Shown piece after piece: positions 12,670-30,511 of a stretch of DNA of 64,000 nt. Below the pieces are notes generated by a model that was not told the origin of the DNA, made no database searches, and worked only from the letters and a program-made list of their open reading frames with translations. Each line of letters opens with the position of its first letter. The stretch's first letter is position 1. The position numbers and the translations under genes are program-made. Source of the DNA: Aphelenchoides besseyi (lineage: Eukaryota > Nematoda > Chromadorea > Rhabditida > Aphelenchoididae); assembly GCA_024699855.1 (NCBI GenBank), contig JAMPIQ010000002.1, positions 5,890,001 to 5,954,000 on the forward strand, written 5' to 3'.

Positions 12670-14400
12670 TTCGAAAGCCAACGACATTCACATGTCCATC
12701 TTTCTATTATCACTTGTTGACACGCCCATAAAATGCATGGATTTTGAATCCAGAGAATAAAAGATTATTGATCTCTGAAGTCGGCCGTATTGCTTTGTTC
12801 ACCCGTTCGTATTTGAACGGAAACGCTAAATCCGCAACAGCGCTGATGAATTGACTGCGTAGACGAGTAAGGAAGATGTGAATGCATAAAGAAGAGAAAC
12901 TAAATTATTGCCACTTCTCAGTTCACGGAATTGAAGATCAATGGACCTTAGAACTCGTTTTCAATTCATTGAACCCGTCAACATTCACGTTTCCAACCTC
13001 ATAATCACTCACGTTGAAGTCACGCAAAGACTTCTGTTGTGAGTACAGTTGTAACCTCAAAAAAAGCAAAATTGTTGGCAACAAACCAAAATGCACGAGT
13101 TAAACTCATGTGAATGAAAACAAAAAACGACCTTTTGCCTAATGAGCTCAAAGTGTTTCGACGAAGAACTGTCGAGGCTCTCAAAAGTAAGTCCAATAGA
13201 GAGTCAAAATGACGAGCGGTGAAAAAAAGTTGCGAACATAAACAACGACACACGTCTTTGAATTGAGCAAAATTGAGTCGTTTGTCCGAGAACGGCGGAC
13301 GGTCACTTTCGCTCTGTTGGCCATGAAGAATCAAAGAACGGAAGTAAGAGCGACACTGTTTTCATGGCGAAGTTCGACTAGATGTATTCGAAGAAGCTTC
13401 TTACTAGTCACTAACCTAATTCATTTAATAAAAAGCTTTGAGAGTCGCGAACCACTATTGACAGTTTGAATTCCATCTTTCAAGTTAACTTTGCACTTAA
13501 AGTTTTTGAGGTCACTTCTCAACTGATAGTTTTTGTACGAATGCAATAAATAGTTTATCTTAATTGCCATTAACAGCCAAATCTAATTGGAACATAAAGT
13601 AAAAGAGAATTCAACTGGTTTGAAAATAACAAGTCTTAGAACAATGTTCTTTTGATGATCAGTTGATGAAAACCTACACACAACGTCATTGAATAGTTTG
13701 CGGGATTTATTTCGCTTCCGTAAACTTTAGATGATTGTTTCAGTCAAAGTTCGTTGAGAAATTCGTTCGCTCTCGGTTGAATCGCTCGATTGCCATCTGA
13801 ACAAAACACTTGAGTTTACTCAGCTGTCTAAATTGGTTAATAAAACCGGGACGACAATCAGAATCGGTACATTTTAGCTCTTCGTTTTGTTTCAGTTTTT
13901 TGGTTTGGCGGCATTTTACGTCGAGAATTGTGCTCAAAAGTTGTCTGTCGCATTACAAAAGGCGAATTTCGTCGGCTTCCTAGCAACGTTTTTGCATTTT
14001 TACAAACAGCTTGAAATTCAACGGACTTCTTCTCGACAACAATTCAGCCGTTTCAAGGGTTTTCCGCCAACCATTTGTGTTCCCGACTTGTGAAGAGGAC
14101 TTGCGATCGACGGGCCAAATGTGATGAATTGGAAGGATTAGTCGTGAAATCAAGTTTATAGCGTTTGATATCCTGAAAAAGCGTAAATGAAGTTGATTTT
14201 TGTTGTTAATTTGATTGCTTATTGTCATGGCTATTTTACCGGTCATTTTCCGTAAAAATCCGGATATTCGCGGGAGTTCCGGTTGATAGAATCGTTGTAA
14301 TTTGTGTTCATTTCGTTCGTTGAAACTATTGCACGCATTAACGTCATTCCGACTAACTCGTTCCTATTTGACTAGTTCTGCCTATTAATATATTGTTGTT
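12670..14400. other. intergenic
   Basis: Apart from the AATAAA near 12755 that serves the upstream ORF, I find no supported gene. The open frames here lack splice context and coding composition. The right part should contain the elongase promoter. Confidence 0.4.
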
Positions 14401-15436
14401 ATGATCAAATCAAATGTTTCCAGAATGTCACTCTCGTCAAGAAATGGAAGTGCGTTAACTGCTTCCTACCAGCACGCTTTTGCGTTTCCATTTGAACAAG
14501 GGATTCCGGATGACACGGTTACTCAATGGCTAATTGACTACTGGCCACATACAATCACGGTATCTGCTGTCTATTTGACTTTGGTTTACTGCGTTCAACG
14601 CTTAATGCGCAGTCGTAAACCCTTCGAACTTCGTCGACCCTTGATTCTTTGGAACGGAGTATTGGCAATTTTCAGCATCCTCGGGTTTGTTTATGAAATC
14701 CGCTTTTAACTGTTGGAAGCTGTTTAGTGCCATTCGAACAAGTGAAGAGTTCTTCTACACACTGTTGAATCGCGGATTCTACACATCAATTTGCTATTCA
14801 ATGGACACAACCTCAGTGAATGCACACTGGTATTTGTTCTTTGCGATGTCAAAGTTCGTTGAACTCGGCGACACATTCTTTTTAGTTTTGCGTAAACGTC
14901 CGCTTTCCTTTCTACATTGTTATCACCACTGTTCTGTTCTTGTTTATACGGTACACATCTATACACGATAATAGTCGTTCATGAACTAAATGTCATTTCA
15001 GATCAATGCTGGAGCTGAACATCTGGCAGCCGGTCGAGTTTACATGTTCTTAAATTTTGTAGCACACAGGTGACTATACGATATCAATTGAGATTGAATA
15101 GCGATTTTAGTTTTATGTACACTTACTATTGGGCAATGAGTCGAGGAATCAAGGTTGATCGTTCAGTGGCCAAATTCGTCACGTTCATTCAACTCTCTCA
15201 GATGTGGTGTGGAATTGGAGTTTCGGCTTCCGTCTTCGTGTATCAACACATTTTGTAAGAAATTAGAGATCAATCAACACTCACTTTTCAATTGTAGACA
15301 TTATCCTTGCAAACAAAGTCTGACCAATCTTTTCCTGACCGGTGTTCTCTACGTCAGTTATTGTGCGCTGTTCCTTAACTTTTGGATTCAAGCTTACCGA
15401 TCACCAAAGAAGGAGAAGGCCAAAAAAGTTGAATGA
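14401..15436 (+). CDS. very-long-chain fatty acid elongase, ELOVL6-type
   Basis: Five exons (14401-14684, 14728-14950, 15002-15069, 15111-15254, 15298-15436) give 285 residues, the normal elongase length. ELO proteins are multi-pass ER enzymes that condense malonyl-CoA with acyl-CoA in the first step of chain elongation. The catalytic histidine box is HCYHH, in LSFLHCYHHCSVLVYT. Upstream is KFVELGDTFFLVLRK, the family's conserved KxxELxDT segment. Downstream are SFMYTYYWAMSRG and FIQLSQMWCGI, matching the MY.YY and QxxQ motifs. The order fits the ELOVL3/6 branch (saturated and monounsaturated C12-C18 substrates), but substrate choice cannot be read from sequence alone. The C-terminus is a basic KKEKAKKVE, suitable for ER retention. 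Confidence 0.92.
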
Positions 15437-16652
15437 TTTGAAGTATTAATCACTTTATTGTTTAAAATGCGACAATATTTTATTAATACACGAATTTTAT
15501 TTTCAACAACAATACAAAAGTGAGAGCGTGTAAAAAAACTGAGAAAATGTTAGTAAGGTATCACAGTAAGAAGACAGATTACAAAGAAGAAGGAATAACA
15601 GTTAACTCGTGTAAAAAGAACGTTTCAAGGGACTGAGTTCAGATCGAGAAACACTTTCTCCAGTCCAATATTCAAATTGATACCGTTAAATGGTTTCCTA
15701 AACATGTGAAATCAAAAGTGAACTTAACAACCAACTCACATGTGGTATTGAAGCATGAAACTCTTCGCGTGTTCGTGACTTTCGAATATGACCGAGACAG
15801 AATCGTCGTCCGTCTGCCAAACTTTCTGAAAGAAATGAAATTAGAAAACCACAGTCATTTGATCGCTAAATCTCGTTATTTTAACCTCATCAACAGTTCT
15901 TTATTTTAAACCCCACGAAAATTCTTCTAACTGTAGAATTACTAAAACTGTACCGTATTCATATTGAATCTTATCACTCTCACAATACCCAATTGATTCC
16001 TCAACATATGATTCCTTTCTCTCCTCAGCAGAACTTATTCATGTGCTGTGATCGCGTTTATTACTCGAGACGACGTCCATATCAAAAGCACAAAATAAAA
16101 GAGAAATATTAAGGCAACGATTCTATTGAATTCAACGATGAAAAAAATAAACAGCAGGACTTTCACGTTAACCTTTTAGTTCGCTTGCAATGAATGTCGC
16201 GAGAATGCTAAGTGCAATAGATAGATTAGATAGATGTTTGGTTAATGTGCTAATAATAAGATAACTTTAACCCGAAAATCAATGTTTTGAAATCATGATA
16301 AACGATTATACCCGTCCGGAAAAAACACACTCGTTATGGCAAGAGATAGATGATTTTGTTGATTGGTGAATTGAAAAACTAATCGAGCGATTGCAAATAA
16401 AAAGAATAGAAAAATCAATGAGATCAGGAGCTTCGAGAGCTTAACGATAATTCTACAATAAACATTTCGAATCTAATAGCAACATTGAGTTCTCATTTTT
16501 CTGTACAATCAAATTTACGACTATTTGAGTCTCCCAATACAAAGATTTCTATCAAATATATGAAAGGACTACTGAACTTCTACTTTTGTCATTACAGGAA
16601 CGTTAAAAAGAAAAACAAATTATCAGATTTCCAAAAAGTCACTACAATTCAC
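15437..16652. other. AT-rich convergent intergenic region
   Basis: Separates the ends of the elongase (+) and the RS-domain gene (-). It is AT-rich with several AATAAA-like hexamers on both strands and holds no supported coding frame. A spliced 3' end of the RS-domain gene could extend to 16639. Confidence 0.45.
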
Positions 16653-18354
16653 TTATGCGAAAATGGCAAAGAAACAACGAAACCTATTACTAACCTTAGT
16701 TGGTCCAACAGCAGACGCAATCATTTTAACACGTTTGTAAGCGTCATTTAAAGTCGTCAGATTGTGGATTACAACAGCCAAATAGGGTCGTGTTTTTGTA
16801 TTTGCGGTGTTGGAATTCTGTGATTGGGATTTAGAGTCGGACATCTGACTGCTCTGTTGACTCCGTTCCGTTCGACGAGAAGTGGTATTGTGCCGAGATG
16901 AAGACGTTTCGCTGTGTCGTGATTCCTTTTTCGTATCCTTTGAGTTTCGAGAGGCCGAATCTTCTTGACGATGTTTACGGCGTTGGTATTCTTCACGTTC
17001 TTTTTTCTGTTGTTCTAATTTCTTCACGTATTCCTGATCCAATCCGATAGCTTCAGCACATTCGATAGTATTCTTCAATTCATCAACTCGTGGTGAATGT
17101 CGTCGACGGGAACTGCGACGTGAGTCTTCACGAGATCGTCGAGAACTATAGTCACGAGCTCGTTTACGCGAAGACGCTCCGGAACGATATTTTCGTCGAC
17201 TTTCGCGACGTGAACGTCGTCGGTCGGGTGATGGTGATCGAGAAAACGAACGATCCGATTCACTGGCTGAGTCGCCGGAGTAACTGTCCGAATATGAAGA
17301 TGAAGAATAGCTACGAGACCGCGTTGAAATCGATCGTGATCTTGCGCGTCGTTTTTTTGGACCTAAACAATAAAAATAGATCAAAGCTAGACATTTCATT
17401 TACCTTGATCTTTGATGAATGCATCAACCATACTTGACCAATCATCTCCACTTGGTTCACTGTTCATTCCTGCTCTCGCAATTGTCACGCGAGGTTGAGG
17501 TTGTGGAATCGTCATGCGATATGTGACGGTTCCATCTTGTTGAACGATTGACGGCGGTGGAGGTCCCAAGCCCGAAGCAAACGGCGTGGCAAACGGCACA
17601 TTTGCACCTATAACCGGAGGCATAAGCGGGATCTGGGAAATAATTGGCGGAGCTCCATATCGGTTCATTGGATTCGGTGGAACAAGCGGTCGCAAACTGT
17701 TCATCATCACGTTTCTAGCCATCATTTCCACATTTGGTTGCATGAGCATCGATCCGGGCGGTGGAACTGGACACTAACAACGGCAGTTGAAATTAGTTGG
17801 AATCTAGTTCATAACTTACACTCAACAAGCTTGGCAATTGACCATTCTTCTGTCCCGACAACAATGGACCTGGATGAATAGAAAGTGAAACAAAATACTT
17901 AACTTAACGTACCTTGTAGACGATTTCGAAATTTCGGATTAACAAAACATTTCGATCCCGCAGCGTTTGTAGTTGATTGCTGAGAATAAACAATTATAAA
18001 TAAGACTTTGAATTAGGATACCTCGTTTTGTGTATTCACGTCGACTTTAAACTCATTCTGAGGTTTTCGTTCGGATTCGAATTTACTATGCGGTTTCTTC
18101 TCTTCTTCATCTTCTTCGTAATCTAACTGTTCAGCCTCGTCCTCGACTGCCGTGCTAATGTTTTGCGTTGCGGTTGTTGGTTCGTCCTTCTGAAAAGCTT
18201 AATGATCAAAAATAAAATCGATACTCACTTTTTCGTTTTGTGATGACAGGCCGAGTAACGCGTCTTCATCGATGAATTCATTTTTATTGGTATGTTGATA
18301 CTCGTCGTCTTCGAACAGATCCAATTCCGCGTCCAACGAGCTATCGACCATCAT
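16653..18354 (-). CDS. RS-domain (SR-related) nuclear protein
   Basis: Six exons (18354-18229, 18189-18022, 17979-17913, 17869-17820, 17773-17404, 17362-16653) sum to 496 residues. The N-terminus is acidic (DAELDLFEDDEY, LDYEEDEEEKK). A Pro/Met-rich middle follows, then a short conserved-looking DDWSSMVDAFIKDQ segment, a long Arg/Ser region (RSRSISTRSRSYSSSSYS and beyond) and a charged coiled-coil (VKKLEQQKKEREEYQRR). I see no RRM or zinc finger. SR-related proteins of this layout act in splicing or 3'-end processing; I cannot name the ortholog. The open frame runs upstream through a hydrophobic MFGLLVALLF stretch, but a TTGTTAG acceptor lies between it and the chosen start, so the stretch is probably removed by trans-splicing. 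The 3' end is ambiguous: splicing at 16690 would put a stop at 16639. Confidence 0.72.
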
Positions 18355-18830
18355 GGAAGTTGTGAAAAGGAGTGCAACTAACAAGCCGAACAACCGGACG
18401 AGAAATCGTCGCGTCGTTTTCGTTTGCTTGGCGTTTCGATTCTGATAGTCGTGTCGAGAGTCTTGTGAGAAACAGCATTCAGTCCGCTGTGTATCGCAGC
18501 GGTTGGAAACTCGTGTCCCACCGCTCTCACTTTTCGTGGCATCGCCGAGTATATACGTCAGCTCTCGTGATCCACGGTCATTTATTCATTCCATCAACTC
18601 GATACTCTTTTGGTAATCTTCTTTGGTGTTGCTGTTTTATCACTAAGTTCGTTAATAAACCGCTTACCGTTTGCTGAGACATCAAAAAACAGCAAGTCAG
18701 ATGTTCAGCAGGCGATTTGTTGTTGTCCACGGCAGTCGAATTCGTTCGGATAATTTGTGATTATATTTTTGTGAACGTGAATCTGTTCTTTCTATTCCCA
18801 TTGACGATTAGTTTCAGATTTCGTTTTATC

Positions 18831-19169
18831 ATGTCCTACCGTTCAAATCGAAACGGATCTACTCCAACACCAAATGGCTACGACAATCAAAGCAACTTCT
18901 TGGAGCAACAAAACGACAATTTGGCCGACGAGCTCTCGAACAAAGTGAATCAACTGAAACGAGTTACAATCGCGATTGGCGACGATGTTCGTGAACAGAA
19001 TCGACTTCTCAATCAAATGGACTCCGATTTCGATCTTTCGCGTTCGCTCCTCGGCTCAACCATGAGAAAACTGGGAATCGTTTCGAAGGCCGGTGGTCAC
19101 AAGATCCTTTGCTATTTGGTTCTCTTCGCATTATTCGTCTTTCTTGTCGTCTACTGGTTGGTACGGTAA
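18831..19169 (+). CDS. nbet-1: Bet1 ER-Golgi Qc-SNARE
   Basis: A single exon of 112 residues starting 14 nt after an unpaired GTTTCAG acceptor. Bet1 is the Qc-SNARE of ER-to-Golgi vesicle fusion, pairing with syntaxin-5, Sec22 and membrin/Bos1. The SNARE helix runs from about residue 28 to 85 and contains REQNRLLNQMDSDFDLSRS, with the zero-layer Gln in LLNQMD. GSTMRKLGIV follows as in Bet1. The C-terminal anchor is LCYLVLFALFVFLVVYWLV, leaving only Arg in the lumen. Length and architecture match the family. Confidence 0.95.
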   Translation: MSYRSNRNGSTPTPNGYDNQSNFLEQQNDNLADELSNKVNQLKRVTIAIGDDVREQNRLLNQMDSDFDLSRSLLGSTMRKLGIVSKAGGHKILCYLVLFALFVFLVVYWLVR

Positions 19170-19593
19170 ACTGTTTTCGTGTGCAAATATCAACTGAAGA
19201 AACGCGTAGTAAATTTTCGAGTTTTGCGGTTCGTTGGTTCGCTAATTTATTTCTTCTTTTCCACTAATCTCGGTGTTGTGAATGATGAGCGTTTCTGAGT
19301 TTGTTCAACTAACTTTTTCGCATAAAATCAATCGACTACACGAACTTGTTGGATGATTGTTGAAAAACAAAAGTTTATTGCAAACTAATTAAAGACTTAA
19401 TAGACGTTATATACAAAAGAAACATGAAAAGCAATTGGATATCGTAGAAGTATTATAGCAAGAATATAAGTAACCAAACTAACGCGTAAGGCAACGCAAA
19501 TAAATGGCAGTTCGATAAAGCGGATTGATCGTTAGATAGGTAAACATAATGACTAGAAGGCACAAATGGGAAACAACAAACAATTTGGTTCAA
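19170..19593. other. convergent 3' region
   Basis: Lies between the stop codons of Bet1 (+) and kindlin (-). AT-rich; no gene seen. Confidence 0.45.
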
Positions 19594-22330
19594 TTAACTC
19601 CAACCGCCGGTTAATTTGTGGAATTTCTCATCGTCCAAACTTTGGTTCTGCTCTTTTGATCGTAGACTAACGTAAATGTAACCACCGATGAACTGAAATA
19701 TCAACTGAATTACGAGTAATTAGAAGAACAAACCTCGTGTACAACTTTGCAATCAGCAGACAGAGGCTTGAATTCGATATCTTCGTTATCAAGTTGAATC
19801 TGAAGGACAATGAGATAGAATTGGAAGTGAGCACTTACTTTGATGTGTCGAATCTCCCAATTTACATGCCATTTGTGCATTTGAGAGAAACGCCAAGTCT
19901 TCACACACTCGCCATTGTCTGCGTTCACTTTGATCAAACGATTGTGTGCGACGGCAATTAGCTCCGGTTTACGAGCTCCTTGAAATTTGACAACAAAGTA
20001 ATGTTGGCCGTGTTCGGGTAGAGCTTCCCACGTTCGAATGTATTGGAGTTTGGCTTCTGTACTGCTTAATGTCTTCACATTCGAATGTGCGTCACCAATT
20101 CGTTGTTGTAGCTAAAAGCGATTAGTTTCGTATCTTTGTCTTTAGACCTACTGATTGTCTGGATCGGGCTTTTCGAACGTAGCGCTGACTTACGTACTCC
20201 TCGACATTAAAGTCGTTGGGCAGTTGTACCGGAGGTGCTCGTTGCTTTTTCGCTGCTGAACCATTCTGATCGCCTAATAAATAAAAGAGATGAATATTTC
20301 AAGAATTGTATTCTTACGTCCAGATTGCATTTGTAAAACTTTTTTGATCGACTCAACTTCGTTGTTGTAAGATGCATCGGCCATTGTTTTTCCACGTGAT
20401 GCCAAGCGACAGGCAGCCATCCATTTCGAGAACTGATGTTCCTAAAACCGTAATGACGATTCTTTTCCATTTGTTGAATAACATACGGTGTCGCATTTAA
20501 GAATCAAGTCGGTCATTCCTTCGGAAGTCGGGACTTGCAATTTGATGTGGAATTTGCTCTGCGAAACACTCACTTCTTGACCAATTTCACAACCTGCATT
20601 TACTCATCGAGTGACAAACTCTAAGTTTTTGATCAAACCTTTCAGCGAGTAATGACCAAGTGGTGGTCCGTTAACATCTTGCGGTGAGTTATGCATCGTC
20701 AAGTAGGTGTCGCGAAACGTAAAATACGCCCGTTTGAATCCTTTGAATGCCAACTTTTTTGGTTTCAAGTATTTCAAGTAATCAGCGATTTCTGGAACAT
20801 GTGTCAGATCTCGACGTTGAAAGGCGGCTGCAGCATCCAAATTTTGTTCCTGTAACTCTCATTTACGAACTTCGTATGAATCTGTAAACTACCAATTCAT
20901 CCAAAAGAACGTCGACTTCATCTCGTTCTGGTGTTTCACGTTCCGGCGAATGGCGTTGTAGTGTCGCTTGGAGTTGGAGTGCAGCAAAGAGTGAAGCCTC
21001 TTCTTCGGTGTGTTCGATTTCTTCGAGTAAAATCGACCACTTGGCTTGTTCGTAAAGTTGATTGATTCGAACGGGATCGTACTGAATTGAGAATGCTAAC
21101 ATTACTGAAAACATAGACCAACCTTAGTGCTGATATCGAAGAATGAGAGAAATTTGAAACGTAGAAGAACCAATTCGCCTTCTAAGATTCCTTGTTCCAT
21201 CAATGACCTTAAACAATACACACTGAGATTTTTTCGGTTCAATTACCTTGATGAGTCCAACCAGCCTCGATTAAGTGCCGCTTTTTCTGCATAATTTTGC
21301 GGTCGAAAAGCGTCTTTACCGACAACAACTCGTGGTGAATGTATCAGATTTTGATCGAACTCTTCATCTTCCAAACCCTCAGAGAATCCGGGCTCTGGTG
21401 TTCTACCGACTGCTTCACGATAAGCTGCTGGACCTGGGCTCATACCGCCTGAATTTTTAAGATATCGTTGATATATATAATACCAATACACTTACGTGGC
21501 AAGGTTCCTGCTCGCGGCAAAGTACCGATCTCAGCTGAAATGCAATGACAATTGTGATTGAAAATACCAACTTGTACTTACATGCATTGAATACATGACC
21601 AGGTCCAAGAGTTGCCGATAATGCTGGTGATGATTGACGGCCATTCAAATTCATGGTGGACGCACGAATCGGTTTCAATGTTCGTAATGTTCCCGGTCCA
21701 ATTGATTCCTTAAACATTACAATTAAACGGTAAATTTATCGTTCGATTACTTCTCCCGGTTTAATAGACGGTGGAATTGGATTGTCAGAGTCGAGGTTAA
21801 TCCCACGCTTTAGAACATCCGCTGGAATGTCTCGCTTCAACGACAATTCGACCGGATGTCGAATTCGCAGTTCACCGCACAATTGTTGTGTAACTCGAAG
21901 AACTGGAACCGAAAAGTCAAGATGTGCATCGATGATTTGTAGATCAGGTAGTTGAACACTAAAGTAAATGCTTTAGAGGGTTTCCATTAAAAACTACCTA
22001 CCGCGTTTGCTTGTGCATTGGTGTAAACTCCAAATATGTAGCCGCAGTAACACCGGCTTGATCCAAAGTACTGCGTGTATGCTTAAGCCATTTTCGTCTT
22101 TCCGGCCACCACAACGCGTGATCACTCCAATCGCGAGATTCCCCTAACAGAGCAATAAATAGGAGCGTAAAGCACTTACCGATTTCATTGACCAAACTCA
22201 TCATCAACGCACCCAAAGAGGTGTCGCCACGAACATAGATTTCTTTTGACGTATTCAAATCGGTGATGAAGATCCCCAATTTCCACGAATGATCGTTGAC
22301 CACGAATCCATCAGTGATGAGATGAGACAT
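19594..22330 (-). CDS. unc-112: kindlin (UNC-112), FERM and PH domain integrin activator
   Basis: A multi-exon gene; the first exon starts at 22330 ([19 protein letters not shown]) and the last ends ...[13 protein letters not shown] at 19594. Kindlin binds the beta-integrin tail and ILK at adhesion sites; in nematodes it is needed for muscle attachments. Diagnostic segments are [20 protein letters not shown] and [20 protein letters not shown] in F0/F1, a PH domain inserted in F2 (KFHIKLQVP region, about 20.5 kb), [17 protein letters not shown] after it, and an F3 lobe ending [19 protein letters not shown]. The QW pair expected in F3 is not obvious, so integrin-contact residues were not verified. 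Order and content of domains match the whole family. Confidence 0.93.
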
Positions 22331-23935
22331 TTTGGTCTCGACAATCCCACCACTAATATGCTAAACAAACAGCAAATTCACAGTTCGAAATATTTCCACG
22401 CAAATGAATCAAAATTGGGAAGAAAGCCAACAGGTAGAGAAAAGGGCCGTTACATCGGCGGGGCCGCACAAACCAATTGATTTAATGGCAAATCGTGACA
22501 CACAACCGCATGGCCGTAAAGAACAAGAAACGAAGCGCCTGTTGCGATCGGCTATCGAGTAGCGGATTTGCTTTTAAGATTTGTGTGGGAGCCGCCAAAT
22601 GTTGCCGGAAAGTGCATTTTATTTGGGGGCCAAAGACTGACAATTGAACGTGGATGTGCAGAGGATTCAGTCAAAAAAATTTGAGAAAAACTATTTGGTG
22701 GCATCTTCAGCATCCTCCAGTCGCGTTGAGGTGACCAATTAGTTCGCGCAAAAGAGAAATCGGTTCAAATTGCAACAAAGAGATGTCGATGCAATTAAAC
22801 AAACGTTCTTTTTCGACTGATTGAAATCGTCGACCTTGGTTTTTACGAAGATGCTGAAGAATCGAGACCGCTGACTCACTCAGAAATACGCTCGAATATA
22901 CGAACAACGTCAATGTTATAAGAGAGTTTTTGCTTTTCAAAACAAAACAGAAATACAATGGTCCTGTCGAACTACAAAGATTACTCGGAGTGGACAATAC
23001 AGCAGCGAACTGTTGGTAATAAGCGAAATGCAGAGCGACAGCGGAGATCTTCTTACTTCTGCCCACTCAACAACACGCTGCTAACTCCCGATTGAAAGAG
23101 ACGAAGACGGACAGCTCTCGGCATGGCAAGGCGCCCGAGAAGATCAACAGCAGTCGGCCGACCGGCGCTGCTTCGAAATTGTAAAACTTGTCGATTGGTG
23201 GAATCACCAGGAGCTTAATCGCCGGTCAAAATTGGTGTTCTGTTAATTAGGACGTCAATCATTTTTGTGGTTCTAATTCAACTGTGGTAAAATAGACATC
23301 AAATTGGAAGCCAACAAATCGCCAACACACTCACAACTTCACTGCGAGACATCGCTTTCTGATGGGCGTTATGTTTCGAGAATCACTTGACTTTCTCATT
23401 TGATCCGATGTTTTTTACACATACGAGACTTAAACATCCAAAACGCATTATTCTTTCTGCTCGGTGTCTGTTTGCTTTTTAATTCTGAAGTTAAGGTTTT
23501 CACGGTAGAATGGAAATCAATACGCTCATTCCACACCTTCAAAATCGAATTCGTATTCTTTTCGCGAACTCGTCCGTCAATTTTATCACACAGTCGACAC
23601 CTTTGACAGACACCCGCGATGAGTAACGGACCGATTTCGCGCGTACAACGCGAGAGACGATGTTCTATAGCCGTTGCACACGTTCGGTCTTTTCGTTCGC
23701 GATTATTTTCCATCGTTCTCTTTAGTCACGCCGTTCGGACTCGTGGAATTGATTTTTGAGATCACGATTCGTGTTTACATTTCGTTTTATTCGTTCGAAA
23801 TAGCGCGGTTTACACAAATTGGAGTTTATTTTTGTACGAAGCTTGTTATCATTCTCATCGTTTAGTTTTCGTTCGATTGTCGTTCGAAGTCGTCGGTTTG
23901 GTGCTGTTCCATCGAACCGAACGGTTAGCATCAAA
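22331..23935. other. divergent upstream region of unc-112 and DeSI gene
   Basis: About 1.6 kb between two divergent genes. A minus-strand open frame at 23066-22707 (119 codons, ending ...LRELIGHLNATGGC) has some coding-like composition but no start support, no confirmed splice context and no recognisable domain. I leave it as a doubtful ORF. The rest is probably promoter and 5' UTR. Confidence 0.35.
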
Positions 23936-24969
23936 ATGGCCATGGCACCGGTACGCGTTAATGTCTACGATATGGTTTGTTGTTTCGAGTTATTTTGATG
24001 CCGAATGGTTTTTAGTATTGGTTAAATGACTACGCTTCAACATTAGGATTTGGCATCTACCACTCGGGTGTTGAGGTCTACGGAGTTGGTGAGTCGTAGG
24101 AAATGCGTTCGATACTTTCGTTATGGTTTAGAATACGCTTATGGTGGACATCAGTTTCCGTTTTCCGGCATCTTCAGCAACGATCCTCAAGACGTCGAAG
24201 AGTTGGGCGAAAATTTCAAATTCAAGTAACTTGTTGTCAGTCTATCCAGATAACCCAAACGCTTTTAGACAAAGTATCTATCTGGGTGAAACAGCACTGT
24301 CGAAAAAGGCTGTCGAAAATTTGGTCAAATCTTTTGGCGATGACTTTCGAGGCGATCGATACCACTTGATCACAAAGAACTGCAACCATTTCACGACGGA
24401 TTTCGTCAGGGAGCTTACCGGTATTTGTACACGCTTTTCTTGTTTGCAATTTTACTTTTAGGCCTTGTTGTTCCTGGATGGATAAATAGATTGGCTTCGG
24501 TATCCAGTTCGGTGCCCTTCTTGGAACGTTGGATTCCGCAAGAATGGTTGACACCGATGGCTATTGAAGCTGTCGAGGGTATCCCACCAACTCGCCACTT
24601 TCCCTATTATATCGAAAAAGGCGAAGATGCCCTGCAAGTGTGCGGATCTCCGAAATCAAAAAAACCGGTGGTTGTTGGTTAGTTGAGTGTATAACTTTTA
24701 TTTTTAAACGCTTAATTTTAGGTCAAACTGCTGGCCCATCTTCTATCGAAAACACGATATCAAATGGTTCAAATTGGAAAATATTTCGACGTGGATCCGA
24801 AGCTCAATCTGCACCTACAACCGCTCGACGTGGATCATCGAGTTCAACTCCACCGTTGGCTCGTTTGTGGAATTCGATTAAAGGCATAGCGTCCGATGAG
24901 CCATCGATAGCTCCCGTAATGAATCATGCAGCAATCGCTCCAACAAAGTCCATGGCCAATAATCGTTAG
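23936..24969 (+). CDS. DeSI / PPPDE-family cysteine peptidase (DESI2-like)
   Basis: Six exons (23936-23974, 24016-24088, 24132-24225, 24269-24420, 24462-24677, 24722-24969) sum to 273 residues. The start follows a CGGTTAG acceptor. PPPDE enzymes are papain-fold isopeptidases removing SUMO or ubiquitin; DESI2 has deubiquitinating and palmitoyl-thioesterase reports. The catalytic His is in [13 protein letters not shown] and the Cys in [10 protein letters not shown]. Both are present, as are the [12 protein letters not shown] strand and the [16 protein letters not shown] helix typical of DESI2. After the fold there is an extra 90-residue Ser/Thr-rich basic tail, longer than in vertebrate DESI2. 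A second frame with coding look (KRSLSLDSMSFSSNSMLKR, about 25100-25160) could be an alternative 3' exon, but I found no phase-matched splice pair. Confidence 0.9.
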
Positions 24970-25696
24970 TTTCGTGTGTGTATACAAAATGGCCCTTTTC
25001 AACTACGTGTAAAAATCAACCTAACACTCAGCTCCTTGCTAATGATGCTATTTCTTTCATTGTTTTTCATTCTTATTTCTCGCAAAGCGACGCTCAATCT
25101 GCCAAACGAAGCTTGTCGTTGGATTCCATGAGCTTTTCCTCGAATTCGATGCTTAAACGAACATTTCTTAGTTTAAGATTGCCATTCTGTTATTCCTACT
25201 TACATTTCATGCTCATTCATGACTTCTGATTTCAAACGTATCACTCACTCTTGTGCGTCTTTAGTTTTCACGCCTTTTGCTCGTGTACTCACGACTTAAA
25301 TCGAATAAACGATGAAATGCTCTTTGAACTCATAAATTTTATGTCTCCAGACATCTCTGTTCCAACAAACAGACGAAAAATAAGAAAAAAATAAACAAAA
25401 ATAAAAACAACAGGCTTCTCTTTACCGGACCAGGAGTCCTAATCAAAAGGCGCAAATGAAAAAGTTAAAAGAAATAGCAATTAGGATGCATAATTTAGAT
25501 TTGATCGTCTACGAACGATACGATTCTACATCAATTAACGGAGCTAGATGATTTGGGAAATGGGACACCGTAATCGAGAATAATTAATGAATTTCTCTTG
25601 AACATTCGATAAAATGGAAAGTAAACAATTGAGGGGTGAAGAATTGAAGTTCACAAGAACAAAAGCACCGGGTACACGACCAAAACAGGCAACTCA
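24970..25696. other. convergent 3' region
   Basis: Between the DeSI stop (+) and the par-1 stop (-). Contains the Ser-rich open stretch near 25.1 kb noted with the DeSI gene and an A-rich tract at about 25365-25410. No independent gene supported. Confidence 0.4.

Positions 25697-30511
<4,815 letters not shown>

Noticed and set aside
13020..13334. 104-codon minus-strand frame
   Set aside because: Low-complexity Phe/Leu/Thr composition with no motif or splice context.
18355..18393. Hydrophobic MFGLLVALLF leader of the RS-domain protein
   Set aside because: A nuclear RS protein should have no signal peptide, and a TTGTTAG acceptor lies between this leader and the next ATGs.
22707..23066. 119-codon minus-strand frame upstream of unc-112
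   Set aside because: Some protein-like stretches, but no recognised domain and several acceptor-like signals inside; not strong enough to call a gene.
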